DNA of 64,000 nt from assembly GCA_000014925.1 (NCBI GenBank), contig CP000474.1, positions 1,612,001 to 1,676,000 of the forward strand, read 5' to 3'. This document shows positions 1 through 8,083 of the stretch, piece by piece. The DNA comes from Paenarthrobacter aurescens TC1 (GTDB taxonomy: Bacteria > Actinomycetota > Actinomycetes > Actinomycetales > Micrococcaceae). The notes under the pieces are model-generated. The model ran no database searches, was not told the origin of the DNA, and saw only the letters and a list, made by a program, of their open reading frames with translations. The translations under genes and the position numbers were made by a program. The first letter of the stretch is position 1, and every line of letters begins with the position of its first letter.

Positions 1-2
1 GA

Positions 3-653
3 GAGACCTCCATCTTCAATGAGGAGGGCCAAGCGCTCCTTCCCGACGACTGGCGCTCACTCCGGATCGCCGTGGTTGAGGCCGTGAGCGGGAACCGAAA
101 CCTGCCGGCCTCCGTCTTGGTCGGTTCCGGAAGCCTGCCGCCGGGCGCTCCCGCGGACTTCTACCCGGAACTTGTGCGCCTGGCCCACGACGCCGGAATC
201 CCGGCCATCATCGACACCTCCGGGCCCGGAATCATCGCTGCGGCCAAAGCCGGCGCCGACATCCTCAAACCGAATCATCACGAGCTCGCCGAAGCGACGG
301 GGGAAACCAGCCTTGAAGCAGCGGCCCTGGCTCTGATCGACATGGGTGCCCGCATGGTCCTCGTCAGCGCCGGCGCGGACGGCATGCTTGCCTTCGACCA
401 CGCCGCCCCGGGCGGCTACTGGAGCGCCCGTCTGCCGGAAGCGCTCAGTGGCAACCCCACAGGGGCGGGCGACGCCGGTGTGGCCGCTGCCGCCGTCGCA
501 CTCGCCGAAGGCGTTACCGAGCCACGCGAAATTCTTCGCCGGGCCACTGCGTGGTCGGCCGCAGCCGTTCTCATGCCCGCCGCGGGGGAAATCTCGCCGC
601 GGTACCAGGAACTTCAAGACCAATTGATCGTGACATGGAAGGAGACCCGGTGA
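3..653 (+). CDS. PfkB-family sugar kinase (1-phosphofructokinase/tagatose-6-phosphate kinase type), 3' part
   Basis: The reading frame is open from base 3, so the start lies before the window. The protein probably phosphorylates a hexose phosphate to the bisphosphate that the next gene's aldolase would cleave. Near the C-terminus it has the PfkB signature NPTGAGDAG, whose Asp is the catalytic base, and earlier the segment GSGSLPPGAP, typical of this fold. Its stop overlaps the aldolase start (GTGA, 650-653), which implies translational coupling. A DeoR-type regulator follows, a normal arrangement for sugar-phosphate operons. The exact sugar (fructose, tagatose or another) cannot be told from sequence. 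Confidence 0.85.
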   Translation, partial: ETSIFNEEGQALLPDDWRSLRIAVVEAVSGNRNLPASVLVGSGSLPPGAPADFYPELVRLAHDAGIPAIIDTSGPGIIAAAKAGADILKPNHHELAEATGETSLEAAALALIDMGARMVLVSAGADGMLAFDHAAPGGYWSARLPEALSGNPTGAGDAGVAAAAVALAEGVTEPREILRRATAWSAAAVLMPAAGEISPRYQELQDQLIVTWKETR

Positions 654-1489
654 CCCTGGTCAATACACGGGAACTCATGGACAAGGCCGCGGCTGCGGGG
701 ACGGGCCAAGGCGCCTTCAACATCATCCACATCGAAACCGCCGAAGGCCTGGTGGCAGGGGCCGAAGCAGCCGGTGTTCCACTGATCCTGCAGATTTCCG
801 AGAACTGCGCCAAGTACCACGGTGGACTCGAGCCCATCGCGGCGGCAGCACTGGCAATCGCCCGTTCAGCCGCGGTGCCTGTTGCCCTCCACCTGGACCA
901 TGCAGAATCCGAAGACCTCGCGCTGGCCGCAGTGGACCTTGGTTTCGGTTCCGTCATGTACGACGGCGCGCATCTGCCCTACGAAGGGAACGTGGAAGTC
1001 ACGCAACGGGTTGCACAGTACGCCCACGCGCGCGGCGTGTACGTGGAGGCCGAGCTCGGGAAAGTGGGCGGCAAGGACGGAGCCCACGCCCCCGGTGTCC
1101 GAACAGACCCCGCCGAGGCCCAGGCATTCGTGGAGGCAACCGGCGTGGACGCGCTCGCCGTTGCCGTGGGCTCCTCCCATGCCATGACCGAACGCAGCGC
1201 CGCGCTGGACCTGCACCTCATCACCAGGCTGAAGACTGCAGTGGGAAAACCACTGGTCCTCCACGGCTCCTCCGGTGTGACAGATGACATGCTCATAGCC
1301 GCTATCCGCGCGGGTATGACTAAGATCAACGTATCCACACATTTGAACGGGTTCTTTACCCGCGCCGTCCGTGAGTATCTCGATGCCAACCTTGCAGTGG
1401 TGGATTCCCGGAAATACATCAAGGCCGGCCGGGATGCCCTTGTGCTGGAGTCTGCACGTATGCTGACGCTGTTCGCCAAAGCGAATTAG
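650..1489 (+). CDS. Class II fructose/tagatose-bisphosphate aldolase
   Basis: Zinc-dependent aldolase that splits a ketohexose bisphosphate into dihydroxyacetone phosphate and glyceraldehyde 3-phosphate. The GTG start at 650 has GGAAGGAG just upstream and overlaps the kinase stop, giving 279 residues, normal for the GatY/KbaY group. Visible motifs are HLDH at about 81-84 (catalytic Asp and a zinc His), YDGAHLPYEGN, EAELGKVGG, LHGSSG (phosphate loop) and KINVSTHLN. The short form without long insertions fits the GatY/AgaY/FbaA-short branch, so tagatose or fructose bisphosphate are both possible. It is cotranscribed with the PfkB kinase upstream and the DeoR gene 23 bases downstream. Confidence 0.9.
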   Translation: MTLVNTRELMDKAAAAGTGQGAFNIIHIETAEGLVAGAEAAGVPLILQISENCAKYHGGLEPIAAAALAIARSAAVPVALHLDHAESEDLALAAVDLGFGSVMYDGAHLPYEGNVEVTQRVAQYAHARGVYVEAELGKVGGKDGAHAPGVRTDPAEAQAFVEATGVDALAVAVGSSHAMTERSAALDLHLITRLKTAVGKPLVLHGSSGVTDDMLIAAIRAGMTKINVSTHLNGFFTRAVREYLDANLAVVDSRKYIKAGRDALVLESARMLTLFAKAN

Positions 1490-1512
1490 CTGGAACCCGC
1501 GAAAGGCTTGTC

Positions 1513-2304
1513 ATGACCCGCACCGATCGGCTGACTGCCATACTCGACCTCCTGGCCGAGTCCGGCCATGTGGAAGTCGAGGACATCGTGACCCGCCTGG
1601 GCGTGTCACCTGCCACGGCCCGCAGGGATCTTGACAGCCTGGCCAAGCAGCGGTTGCTCAGCCGAACACGTGGTGGCGCCACAACCGGGTCCGTTGCCTA
1701 CGACCTCCCCGGCCGTTACAACCGCGACGACCATGCTGAGGCCAAGCAGGAAATCGCCTTGGCTGCTTCGGCGTTGATCCGTCCCGGTGCAGTCATTGGC
1801 CTCAGTGGCGGTACCACCAACACGGCGTTGGCTCAGCTGCTGTCCACCCGCGAGGACCTCAACGCGCCATCCCACACGCCCACCCTTACCGTGGTCACCA
1901 ACGCGATCAACATCGCCTCGCAGCTTGCGGTCCGACCCAATATCAAGATCATGGTCACCGGGGGAATCCTCAACCCGCGCTCCTATGAGCTGGTGGGACC
2001 CTACACGGACGTCATCATGCAGAAGGTTGCTTTGGACATTGCGTTCATTGGCGTCAACGGCGTGGACCCGGACCTCGGCCCCACCATCACCGATGAAGGC
2101 GAAGCCATGGTCAACACCGTGATGGCACGCCGCGCCACGGAATCCTACGTGGTGGCCGACTCTTCCAAAGTGGGTCGTCGCTCCTTTGCCGCGATGGCAG
2201 GCTACGACTTCAGGCACCTGATTACGGACTCCGGCATCAGCGCCGAGCACAAGGCTGCGTTCGAAGCCAAGGGCACGGAAGTCATCGTCGCACCTGCCAG
2301 CTAA
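1513..2304 (+). CDS. DeoR/GlpR-family transcriptional regulator
   Basis: Probably the repressor of the sugar operon it closes. The N-terminal winged helix covers about residues 4-58 (RLTAILDLLAESGHVEV through LLSRTRGGA), with the recognition helix in VSPATARRDLDSLAKQ. The rest is the DeoR sensor domain, an ISOCOT-type fold that binds a phosphorylated sugar, with the phosphate-loop signature GLSGGTTNT at about 94-102. Length (263 residues) is standard. An AAAGG ribosome site precedes the ATG. The effector is presumably a sugar phosphate from the pathway of the two upstream enzymes; this is inference from position. Confidence 0.9.
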   Translation: MTRTDRLTAILDLLAESGHVEVEDIVTRLGVSPATARRDLDSLAKQRLLSRTRGGATTGSVAYDLPGRYNRDDHAEAKQEIALAASALIRPGAVIGLSGGTTNTALAQLLSTREDLNAPSHTPTLTVVTNAINIASQLAVRPNIKIMVTGGILNPRSYELVGPYTDVIMQKVALDIAFIGVNGVDPDLGPTITDEGEAMVNTVMARRATESYVVADSSKVGRRSFAAMAGYDFRHLITDSGISAEHKAAFEAKGTEVIVAPAS

Positions 2305-2328
2305 CATTTGCCCGCTGAGCACCACTCT

Positions 2329-3009
2329 CTAGAAGCGCATCCTTGGTGCGTGCAGCACCGAGTCGTCTACCTCCCTGGGCACCCACTGGCTGAACGGTAC
2401 ATCCAGGCTGTACTGGCCGTCGTCGTTCTTGATCAAGGTGCGCAGCTCGGCGTTGTCAGGGTTATTCAGCGATTCAAAGTACTCCACTGTCCAGTGGAAC
2501 CAGCGCATGCAGAACAGGCGCATGGTCAGCCCGTGCGTCACCAGGAGCGTGTTCGGAGCGTACGTGGGCTTTTGCCAATGCCGATACAGGGTCTCCATGA
2601 AGGATGACACCCGGTCGTAAACATCTGAGCCGGACTCGCCCTCGCGGAACCGGTAGAAGAAGTGCCCGTAGAGGTTGCGCAGTTCCTTTTGGTCTTCGAT
2701 CTCCCCGGCGATCTGAAAGTTCGCCCAGTCCTGCTCGCGAAGCCTGGGTTCCTCAATGACCCGCTCGATCAGTGGCCCCAAGTTCATGGCTTCCAAGGTC
2801 TGGTAAGCGCGCAAATAGGGGGACACGTACACGCAAACCTGCTCGCCATCGAGCTTCCTGCGCAGGTCCTCCCCGGCGATCCGTGCCTGCTCCACACCGC
2901 TATCCGTCAGCGGGATCCGGTAGTCCGGCACACGGTTGTAGATGGACGTGTCGGCATTCGCGGCTGACTGGCCGTGCCGGATCATGAAGATTCTCTCAGG
3001 GGCACCCAT
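2329..3009 (-). CDS. Histidine phosphatase (phosphoglycerate mutase-like) family protein
   Basis: Branch-2-like histidine phosphatase of about 226 residues. The phosphoacceptor motif is RHGQS with His at residue 12, and the second catalytic His is in LLVTHGLTMRLF. The substrate is unknown; family members act on small phosphoesters or phosphoproteins. I chose the ATG that gives MGAPERIFMIRHGQS, because the RHG motif normally lies within about 15 residues of the N-terminus. Another ATG four codons upstream and a still longer open frame exist. It is convergent with the DeoR gene and divergent from the CPBP protease. Confidence 0.85.
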   Translation of the reverse strand: MGAPERIFMIRHGQSAANADTSIYNRVPDYRIPLTDSGVEQARIAGEDLRRKLDGEQVCVYVSPYLRAYQTLEAMNLGPLIERVIEEPRLREQDWANFQIAGEIEDQKELRNLYGHFFYRFREGESGSDVYDRVSSFMETLYRHWQKPTYAPNTLLVTHGLTMRLFCMRWFHWTVEYFESLNNPDNAELRTLIKNDDGQYSLDVPFSQWVPREVDDSVLHAPRMRF

Positions 3010-3097
3010 CCCACCAAGCATAGGTGGCCGCCATGCGTGGTCCGGCGAGGTGTGCGCTTCCCGGCAAAGTGGCAGGTAGTGAGGGCAAGATAGGTAC

Positions 3098-3871
3098 ATG
3101 TTCCTTGCTTCCCGCCGCCGGCTGCGCGCCGAAGTACTTATTGTGCTGGGCCTGTCCTTGGGCCAGTCAGCCGTCTACTCCGTAGTGCAGCTCTTGGACA
3201 AGATGACGCGTGCTCCCTTGGCTGATGCCACATCAACCTTGAACAGGTCCCAAAGCGCTCGCGAGTACTTCGATCTCACATACCAGTTGCTGGATATTGT
3301 GTTCGCACTGGTGCCCGTGGCCCTGGTGTTCTACTTCCTGTCCACGTATGCCCCCGGAGGTCGGGAAGGCGGGGGCGCTTCGGCGTTCGCCCGGCTTGGG
3401 TTCAACTTCGCCCGGCCCGGTAAGGACCTACTGCAAGGCGTGGGACTGGCTGCAGCGATTGGCATTCCCTCGCTCGGCTTGTACGCGGCCGGTCGGGCGC
3501 TGGGAATTACAACAGCCATTGTGCCCAGCGGCCTGGATGCCTACTGGTGGACCGTGCCCGTGCTGATTCTCTCGGCAATGCGCCACGCGGTCGTGGAAGA
3601 AGTGATCGTGGTGGGGTACCTCATGGACCGCTTCGGTAAGTTCGGGTGGAGCATGCCGGTGGCCATTGTGGTCAGTGCCGTGCTGCGGGGGAGCTACCAC
3701 CTGTACCAGGGCTTTGGGCCGTTCATCGGGAATGTGGTCATGGGCCTGGTGTTCGCATGGATTTATACAAAGACCAAGCGGGTCATGCCCTTGGTGATTG
3801 CCCACGCATTGCTGGACATCGTGGCGTTTGTTGGATTCAGCCTGTTCGGCAAGGCAATGGGCCTCGGCTGA
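3098..3871 (+). CDS. CPBP-family intramembrane metalloprotease
   Basis: Multi-pass membrane protein of 257 residues with the three CPBP/Rce1 (ABI) motifs: EEVIVVGYL (double Glu, about residues 168-176), the RGSYH segment (Arg-x3-His) and AHALLDIVAF (His-x3-Asp). These supply the glutamate and histidines for metal-dependent peptide cleavage inside the membrane. Roughly seven hydrophobic helices are visible, the first near residue 10. Bacterial members are tied to prenylated or bacteriocin-like substrates, but the target here is unknown. The start lies within 90 bases of the divergent phosphatase start, so the two share a promoter region. Confidence 0.85.
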   Translation: MFLASRRRLRAEVLIVLGLSLGQSAVYSVVQLLDKMTRAPLADATSTLNRSQSAREYFDLTYQLLDIVFALVPVALVFYFLSTYAPGGREGGGASAFARLGFNFARPGKDLLQGVGLAAAIGIPSLGLYAAGRALGITTAIVPSGLDAYWWTVPVLILSAMRHAVVEEVIVVGYLMDRFGKFGWSMPVAIVVSAVLRGSYHLYQGFGPFIGNVVMGLVFAWIYTKTKRVMPLVIAHALLDIVAFVGFSLFGKAMGLG

Positions 3872-3885
3872 TGGCGTTAAAAATA

Positions 3886-3937
3886 TTCGGCCGCCATCGG
3901 TGGGTGACGTCATTGGCACCCGCTGATGGCGGCCGAA
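3886..3937. terminator. Bidirectional hairpin between convergent genes
   Basis: A 21-base inverted repeat (3886-3906 and 3917-3937) pairs at 19 of 21 positions around a 10-base loop. The outer arms are TTCGGCCGCCATC and GATGGCGGCCGAA. It sits between the stop of the CPBP protease and the stop of the convergent VOC gene. On the minus strand it is followed by ATATTTTTAAC, so it reads best as an intrinsic terminator for the VOC gene, but it can stop both. Confidence 0.75.
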
Positions 3938-3992
3938 GTTCAACCCGGACATGATGGACCGGGGCCGGGACAAGCCCGGATGGATGGAGCGG

Positions 3993-4631
3993 TCAGATGG
4001 TGACGGCTCCGGTAGCTGTTTCGAAAGTGACAGCCAGGATGCCGGGGGTGCCGTGCGGTGCCATCCACTGGACTGCGACATCCTCAAGCGGCTTTTCCAC
4101 CGGCTCGCCCAACCACTCGGTGACGCGTTCAGCCGAGCCCGCAATGGTGAGGCTGGACATCTTGACGTCGCTTTCGTAGATCCTGGACGGGTGCAGTGAG
4201 GGGTCGCCCTCCCACTTGAGCAGGTACGGTACCTGGGGATCGGCGATCAGGCCGAGGATTCCGATCTGCTGCCACACCAATTCGCGGCCGTCAGGGAACT
4301 TGCGGTTGCCCGGAACAGCGGAGCGGCCAAGGCGGTCTTCGAAGGGGGCGAGGTCGTCAACGGCGACGCACCAGCCCATCCATCCGCCCCCTGCAGCCGA
4401 ACGGGCGCGGACGGCCTGGCCAAAGGGTGCTTTGTCGGAAGCGGGGTGGTCCAGGACCTCCACCACTTCCAGGTACTTGTTATCCGCAAGGGGAATGATC
4501 ATGTTCCGGGTACCGAAGCGCGGGTGCACTCCGCCCCGGACAGCGTCCACTCCCAATGCCGCGGAAATTCGTTCGGTAGTGGCCAAAAGGCCATCTCGTT
4601 CACAGGCGTAAGAGACGTGATCCATGCGCAT
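3993..4631 (-). CDS. VOC-family (glyoxalase-like) protein
   Basis: A 212-residue protein that opens with MRMDHVSYACERDGL, the first beta strand and metal-ligand His of a vicinal-oxygen-chelate domain. The centre resembles the glyoxalase-like domain 3 type (GGVHPRFGTRNMIIPLADNKYLEVVEVL). It may be a metal-dependent isomerase, dioxygenase or resistance protein; no substrate can be assigned. The frame is open 43 codons further upstream, but the chosen ATG places the domain at the true N-terminus, as usual. It is monocistronic and ends at a strong hairpin. Confidence 0.75.
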   Translation of the reverse strand: MRMDHVSYACERDGLLATTERISAALGVDAVRGGVHPRFGTRNMIIPLADNKYLEVVEVLDHPASDKAPFGQAVRARSAAGGGWMGWCVAVDDLAPFEDRLGRSAVPGNRKFPDGRELVWQQIGILGLIADPQVPYLLKWEGDPSLHPSRIYESDVKMSSLTIAGSAERVTEWLGEPVEKPLEDVAVQWMAPHGTPGILAVTFETATGAVTI

Positions 4632-4784
4632 GGCTTCATCTTGGCACTTTGTGATCAGGGTCTCAGCTAAGTCAAGCCTAACTAAGGTGGGATGTACGTA
4701 ACTTTCGCTATGAGCGTCATGGAAGGACGCTAAGAGACCTGTAGATTCCACCGGCGTCATAAAGCTGTCTTAGCTTCCGGACAG

Positions 4785-4794
4785 TTCCTAGACT
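4785..4794 (+). promoter_or_regulatory. Putative -10 region of metY
   Basis: The decamer TTCCTAGACT occurs here and again in front of the metX riboswitch (6317-6326). The hexamer TAGACT fits an actinobacterial -10 element. No good -35 hexamer is visible at 17 bases. Transcription would begin near 4801, giving a leader of under 60 bases with no room for an aptamer. Confidence 0.4.
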
Positions 4795-4857
4795 GGCCCC
4801 AGCTCACACCGCACCACATTGCCTGCCAAACCCATGCGTTACGAACAGGAGAACCCG

Positions 4858-6174
4858 ATGTCCCAAGGATGGTCTTTCGAAACCCGCCAGATCCATGCAG
4901 GCCAGGAGCCTGACGCCGCCACCGGAGCTCGCTCGCTTCCGATCTACCAGACCACGTCCTTCGTGTTCCCCAGTGCCGAGAGTGCTGCCAACCGCTTCGC
5001 GTTGGCGGAGCTTGCACCCATCTACACCCGGATCGGCAACCCGACGCAGGATGTTGTGGAGCAGCGGGTCGCGAGCCTTGAAGGTGGTCTGGGGGCACTT
5101 CTGCTCAGCTCCGGACAGGCCGCGGAGACGTTCGCCATCCTGAACATCGCTGAGGCCGGGGACCACATCGTGGCGAGCCCCAGCCTGTACGGCGGCACGT
5201 ACAACCTGCTGGCGCACACGCTGAAGAAGTTCGGAATTGCGGTCACCTTCGTGGAGGACCCCGACAATCTGGAGCAGTGGCGTGACGCCGTCCAGCCGAA
5301 CACCAAGCTGTTCTTCGGCGAGGTTGTGTCCAACCCCCGCCAGGACGTGCTGGACATTGAGGGCATCGCCCGCACCGCTCACGAGGCCGGTGTGCCCCTG
5401 ATCGTCGACAACACCCTGTCAACGCCCTACCTTATTCGTCCCATCGAGTGGGGCGCGGACATCGTGGTTCACTCGGCCACCAAATACCTGGGTGGTCACG
5501 GTTCAGCAATCGCCGGTGTGATTGTGGACTCCGGCAACTTCGACTTCGGCAAGGACCCGGAGCGCTTCCCTGGGTTCAATACCCCGGACCCCAGCTACAA
5601 CGGACTGGTCTATGCCCGGGATCTCGGCAAGGACGGCGCCCTGGGCGCCAACCTCTCCTACATCCTCAAGGCCCGCGTCCAGTTGCTTCGCGATCTCGGC
5701 TCCGCCGTGTCTCCGTTCAACGCCTTCCTCATTGCCCAGGGTTTGGAGACCTTGAGCCTGCGCGTGGAGCGTCACGTTGCCAACGCCACCAAGGTGGCCG
5801 AATGGCTGGAAAGCCACGACGACGTCGAGTCGGTCGCCTATGCGGGCCTGCCATCCAGCCCGTGGTACAGCCGGGGCCGGAAATACGGCCCCAAGGGCAC
5901 GGGCGCCATTGTTGCCTTCAACATCAAGGGCGGCGTAGAAGCGGGCAAGCGCTTTGTGGACGGACTGGAGCTGCACTCGCACGTTGCCAACATCGGTGAC
6001 GTCCGCTCGCTGGTCATCCACCCGGCGTCCACTACGCACAGTCAGTTGACGGTGGAGCAGCAGGTGGCTGCAGGCGTCAACCCCGGCCTGGTGCGGTTGT
6101 CCGTGGGCATCGAGAACGTGGATGACATCATCGCCGACCTCGAAGCCGGCTTCCGGGCTGCCAAGGGCGCCTAA
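4858..6174 (+). CDS. metY: O-acetylhomoserine aminocarboxypropyltransferase (sulfhydrylase)
   Basis: Pyridoxal-phosphate enzyme that converts O-acetylhomoserine and sulfide to homocysteine, using the product of MetX encoded just downstream. Motifs are the Cys/Met-metabolism signature around the PLP lysine (VVHSATKYLGGHG), LLSSGQAAE, and TRIGNPTQDVVEQRVASLEGG. At 438 residues it has the length of MetY rather than the shorter MetB/MetC enzymes. The ATG at 4858 is chosen because AGGAG stands six bases upstream; the frame is open 13 codons further. It lacks its own riboswitch, unlike metX. Confidence 0.93.
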   Translation: MSQGWSFETRQIHAGQEPDAATGARSLPIYQTTSFVFPSAESAANRFALAELAPIYTRIGNPTQDVVEQRVASLEGGLGALLLSSGQAAETFAILNIAEAGDHIVASPSLYGGTYNLLAHTLKKFGIAVTFVEDPDNLEQWRDAVQPNTKLFFGEVVSNPRQDVLDIEGIARTAHEAGVPLIVDNTLSTPYLIRPIEWGADIVVHSATKYLGGHGSAIAGVIVDSGNFDFGKDPERFPGFNTPDPSYNGLVYARDLGKDGALGANLSYILKARVQLLRDLGSAVSPFNAFLIAQGLETLSLRVERHVANATKVAEWLESHDDVESVAYAGLPSSPWYSRGRKYGPKGTGAIVAFNIKGGVEAGKRFVDGLELHSHVANIGDVRSLVIHPASTTHSQLTVEQQVAAGVNPGLVRLSVGIENVDDIIADLEAGFRAAKGA

Positions 6175-6199
6175 CGCCGCGGTTCAAAGTCTCAGCCCG

Positions 6200-6238
6200 A
6201 CTGCCGCCCGCGTCGACGATTATTCGCCGGGCGGCAGT
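6200..6238 (+). terminator. Hairpin downstream of metY
   Basis: Perfect 11-base inverted repeat ACTGCCGCCCG / CGGGCGGCAGT around a 17-base loop, 26 bases after the metY stop. There is no U tract after it, so termination is likely partial or factor-assisted. It would separate metY from the riboswitch-controlled metX. Confidence 0.55.
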
Positions 6239-6316
6239 TCAGGGTGCTCATTCGTGAACGAAGACACCCCAAACCGTCACACTGTTGTCACATTCTTCGC
6301 CAGAACCGCCCTGTAT

Positions 6317-6326
6317 TTCCTAGACT
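6317..6326 (+). promoter_or_regulatory. Putative -10 region of the metX transcript
   Basis: TTCCTAGACT, identical to the decamer before metY. With TAGACT as -10, transcription starts at about 6333-6335, two to four bases before the first base of the aptamer. That placement is the best support for this call. Confidence 0.5.
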
Positions 6327-6336
6327 CTTCGTATTA

Positions 6337-6454
6337 GGTCATGAGTGCCAGCACACAGCCCCGGCTTGCTGGCCGGCAACCCTCCTCCGCGGTGGGGTGC
6401 CCCGGGTGAAGACCTGGCCTGTTCGCACGCAAGGCGACGGGCAAGCGCGAGGTT
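6337..6454 (+). ncRNA. SAM-IV-type S-adenosylmethionine riboswitch
   Basis: The leader of metX carries the elements of the actinobacterial SAM-IV aptamer in order: GGTCATGAGTGCCAGC, then CCCCGGCTTGCTGGCCGGCAA, CCCTCC, CGGTGGGGTGCCCCGGGTGA and the closing GACC, with a 3' pseudoknot segment ending GGCAAGCGCGAGGTT. P1 pairs GGTC with GACC. The order and conserved words match the mycobacterial SAM-IV aptamer as I remember it. The start codon follows 14 bases later with no hairpin plus U-tract between. I therefore infer control of translation initiation rather than termination: SAM binding would hide the ribosome site in AAGGTG/AAAGGA. Confidence 0.9.
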
Positions 6455-6468
6455 AAGGTGTCAAAGGA

Positions 6469-7590
6469 ATGACCATTACTGCTACAGCCCTTCCAAAATC
6501 CGGAGAAGAAGACGGAATCGTCAAGTACGCCGGCATAGGGCCGCTGGAACTTGAAGCCGGCGGATTCCTTCCCGACGTTGTCCTTGCGTACGAGACCTGG
6601 GGGCAGCTGAACTCCGACGCATCCAATGCCGTACTCGTCCAGCACGCGCTCACGGGCAGTACACACGTAGCCCGCGGCGCCACTGATGAAGAAGGCTGGT
6701 GGGAGCAACTTGTTGGACCAGGTGCCACCATCGACACCAACAAGTTCTTCGTCATCTCCATCAACATCGTGGGCGGCTGTTACGGCAGCACCGGCCCATC
6801 ATCAGCAGCACCCGATGGCAAGCCCTGGGGTTCTCGTTTCCCGTTGGTCACTCTGCGCGACAGCACGGTGGCTGAGTCACGCCTTGCCGATGCTTTGGGC
6901 ATCGACTCCTGGCACGCCGTATTGGGTGGGTCGATGGGCGGCGCCCGTGCGCTCGAGTGGGCCGTGACGTTCCCCGAGCGGGTGGAGCGCTGCGCCGTGA
7001 TCTCGGTGGGCGCCTACAGCACGGCCGAGCAGATTGCCTTCGCGCAGGCCCAAACCCTTGCCATCCGGCAGGACCCGAACTTCAATCACGGCGACTACTA
7101 CGGTGGTACCGCGCCTGAGCATGGTTTGGCGTTGGCCCGACGTATCGCCCACATCACTTACCGCTCAGCGTTGGAGTTGGACTTCCGCTTCGGCCGGCAA
7201 GCCCAGCACCAGGAGACGCCGCTGGCAGCTGCTGTGCTGGGGGAGCGCGGGCGCTACCAAGTGGAAAGCTACCTGGACCACCAGGGGACAAAGCTGGTCC
7301 GCCGTTTCGATGCCAACAGCTACATCGCCATTACCGAGGCCTTGATGTCCCATGACGTCACTCGTGGTCGCGGCACGTTGGAAGCGGCATTGTCGCGCAC
7401 CAAGGCTGAGTTCTTTGTGGCGGCCGTGGACAGCGACAGGCTCTATTTCCCGGCACAGTCGCGGGAACTCGCCGCGGCACTCCCGGGAGACGTATCGGTC
7501 CACCTCATTGAGGCGCCGATTGGACACGATGGCTTCCTCACCGAGATCGGCCAGCTCTCGGCGCAGCTCCGCGAAGCCTTCTTCGGCTAA
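6469..7590 (+). CDS. metX: Homoserine O-acetyltransferase
   Basis: Transfers an acetyl group from acetyl-CoA to homoserine, the committed step to methionine in this pathway. Alpha/beta-hydrolase fold of 373 residues. The nucleophile elbow is GGSMGGARALEW at about residues 148-159, the Asp is in VDSDRLY, and the catalytic His is in IGHDGFL near the C-terminus. LVQHALTGSTH forms the oxyanion side. Ribosome-site candidates are AAGGTG at 6455 and AAAGGA abutting the ATG, the second directly in reach of riboswitch structure. MetY, encoded upstream, uses its product. Confidence 0.93.
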   Translation: MTITATALPKSGEEDGIVKYAGIGPLELEAGGFLPDVVLAYETWGQLNSDASNAVLVQHALTGSTHVARGATDEEGWWEQLVGPGATIDTNKFFVISINIVGGCYGSTGPSSAAPDGKPWGSRFPLVTLRDSTVAESRLADALGIDSWHAVLGGSMGGARALEWAVTFPERVERCAVISVGAYSTAEQIAFAQAQTLAIRQDPNFNHGDYYGGTAPEHGLALARRIAHITYRSALELDFRFGRQAQHQETPLAAAVLGERGRYQVESYLDHQGTKLVRRFDANSYIAITEALMSHDVTRGRGTLEAALSRTKAEFFVAAVDSDRLYFPAQSRELAAALPGDVSVHLIEAPIGHDGFLTEIGQLSAQLREAFFG

Positions 7591-7619
7591 GCCAGGCTCA
7601 CGTTCAGGGTGGCCTAGCC
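7585..7619. terminator. Hairpin between convergent metX and SHOCT gene
   Basis: Inverted repeat GGCTAAGCCA / TGGCCTAGCC, nine of ten positions paired, 15-base loop. The arms contain the stop codons of both convergent genes. There is no clear U tract. Confidence 0.4.
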
Positions 7620-8003
7620 GTTCATGATGTCGCCGCGCTGCTTCATGTAATCCTCCATGGCGATCTCGCCGTTGCTGAACTTCGCATCCAGCTCGGCCAG
7701 CTTGCGCGCACGGTAGCCTTGCGGCTGCGAGCTTCCCGTTGCGGGAAACGGCGTGGGGGACGAAGAGTTCGACGGCGGCCCGGCCTGCGGTGTCTCATCC
7801 GCGGGGCGTACGACGATCGGCTCCGACGGGTACCCGGGGTAATTCTGCGGCGGGTACCCCGGGCCCGGCAGATTCTGCGGCGGGTACCCGGGGCCGCGGA
7901 ACGTGTCATTCTGGATCCGACGCGCCCGGGAGCGGTTGTACATGCGGATTCCGAGTGGAATCAGCCACGAGCAGACGATGATCCAGAAGATCAGATTGTT
8001 CAC
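7614..8003 (-). CDS. Small membrane protein with a Pro/Gly/Tyr repeat and C-terminal SHOCT domain
   Basis: 129 residues. The N-terminus is one membrane helix (LIFWIIVCSWLIPLGIRMY) followed by a basic stretch. The middle is a low-complexity linker built on repeats of GPGYPPQN and PGYP. The C-terminal 33 residues (ARKLAELDAKFSNGEIAMEDY) fit the short C-terminal SHOCT domain, an oligomerisation module often found behind a membrane anchor. Function is unknown. The repeat is also visible in the DNA at about 7835-7905 and could vary in length between strains. Confidence 0.75.
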   Translation of the reverse strand: MNNLIFWIIVCSWLIPLGIRMYNRSRARRIQNDTFRGPGYPPQNLPGPGYPPQNYPGYPSEPIVVRPADETPQAGPPSNSSSPTPFPATGSSQPQGYRARKLAELDAKFSNGEIAMEDYMKQRGDIMNG

Positions 8004-8083
8004 AGTGCAGGCCTCCTAGGTCTCATCCCAGCTTAGTCCTGCCACCTGGACGCGGCCCGTCTCCCGGAACCAGCCCGGCTATT

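Noticed and set aside
4650..4760. IdeR/DtxR-like box TTAGTTAGGCTTGACTTAG (minus strand) and a distant GGTCTC/GAGACC pair between the VOC gene and metY
   Set aside because: Only about 12 of 19 positions fit the iron-box consensus, neither neighbour is an iron gene, and the six-base pair is too short and distant to mean an aptamer.
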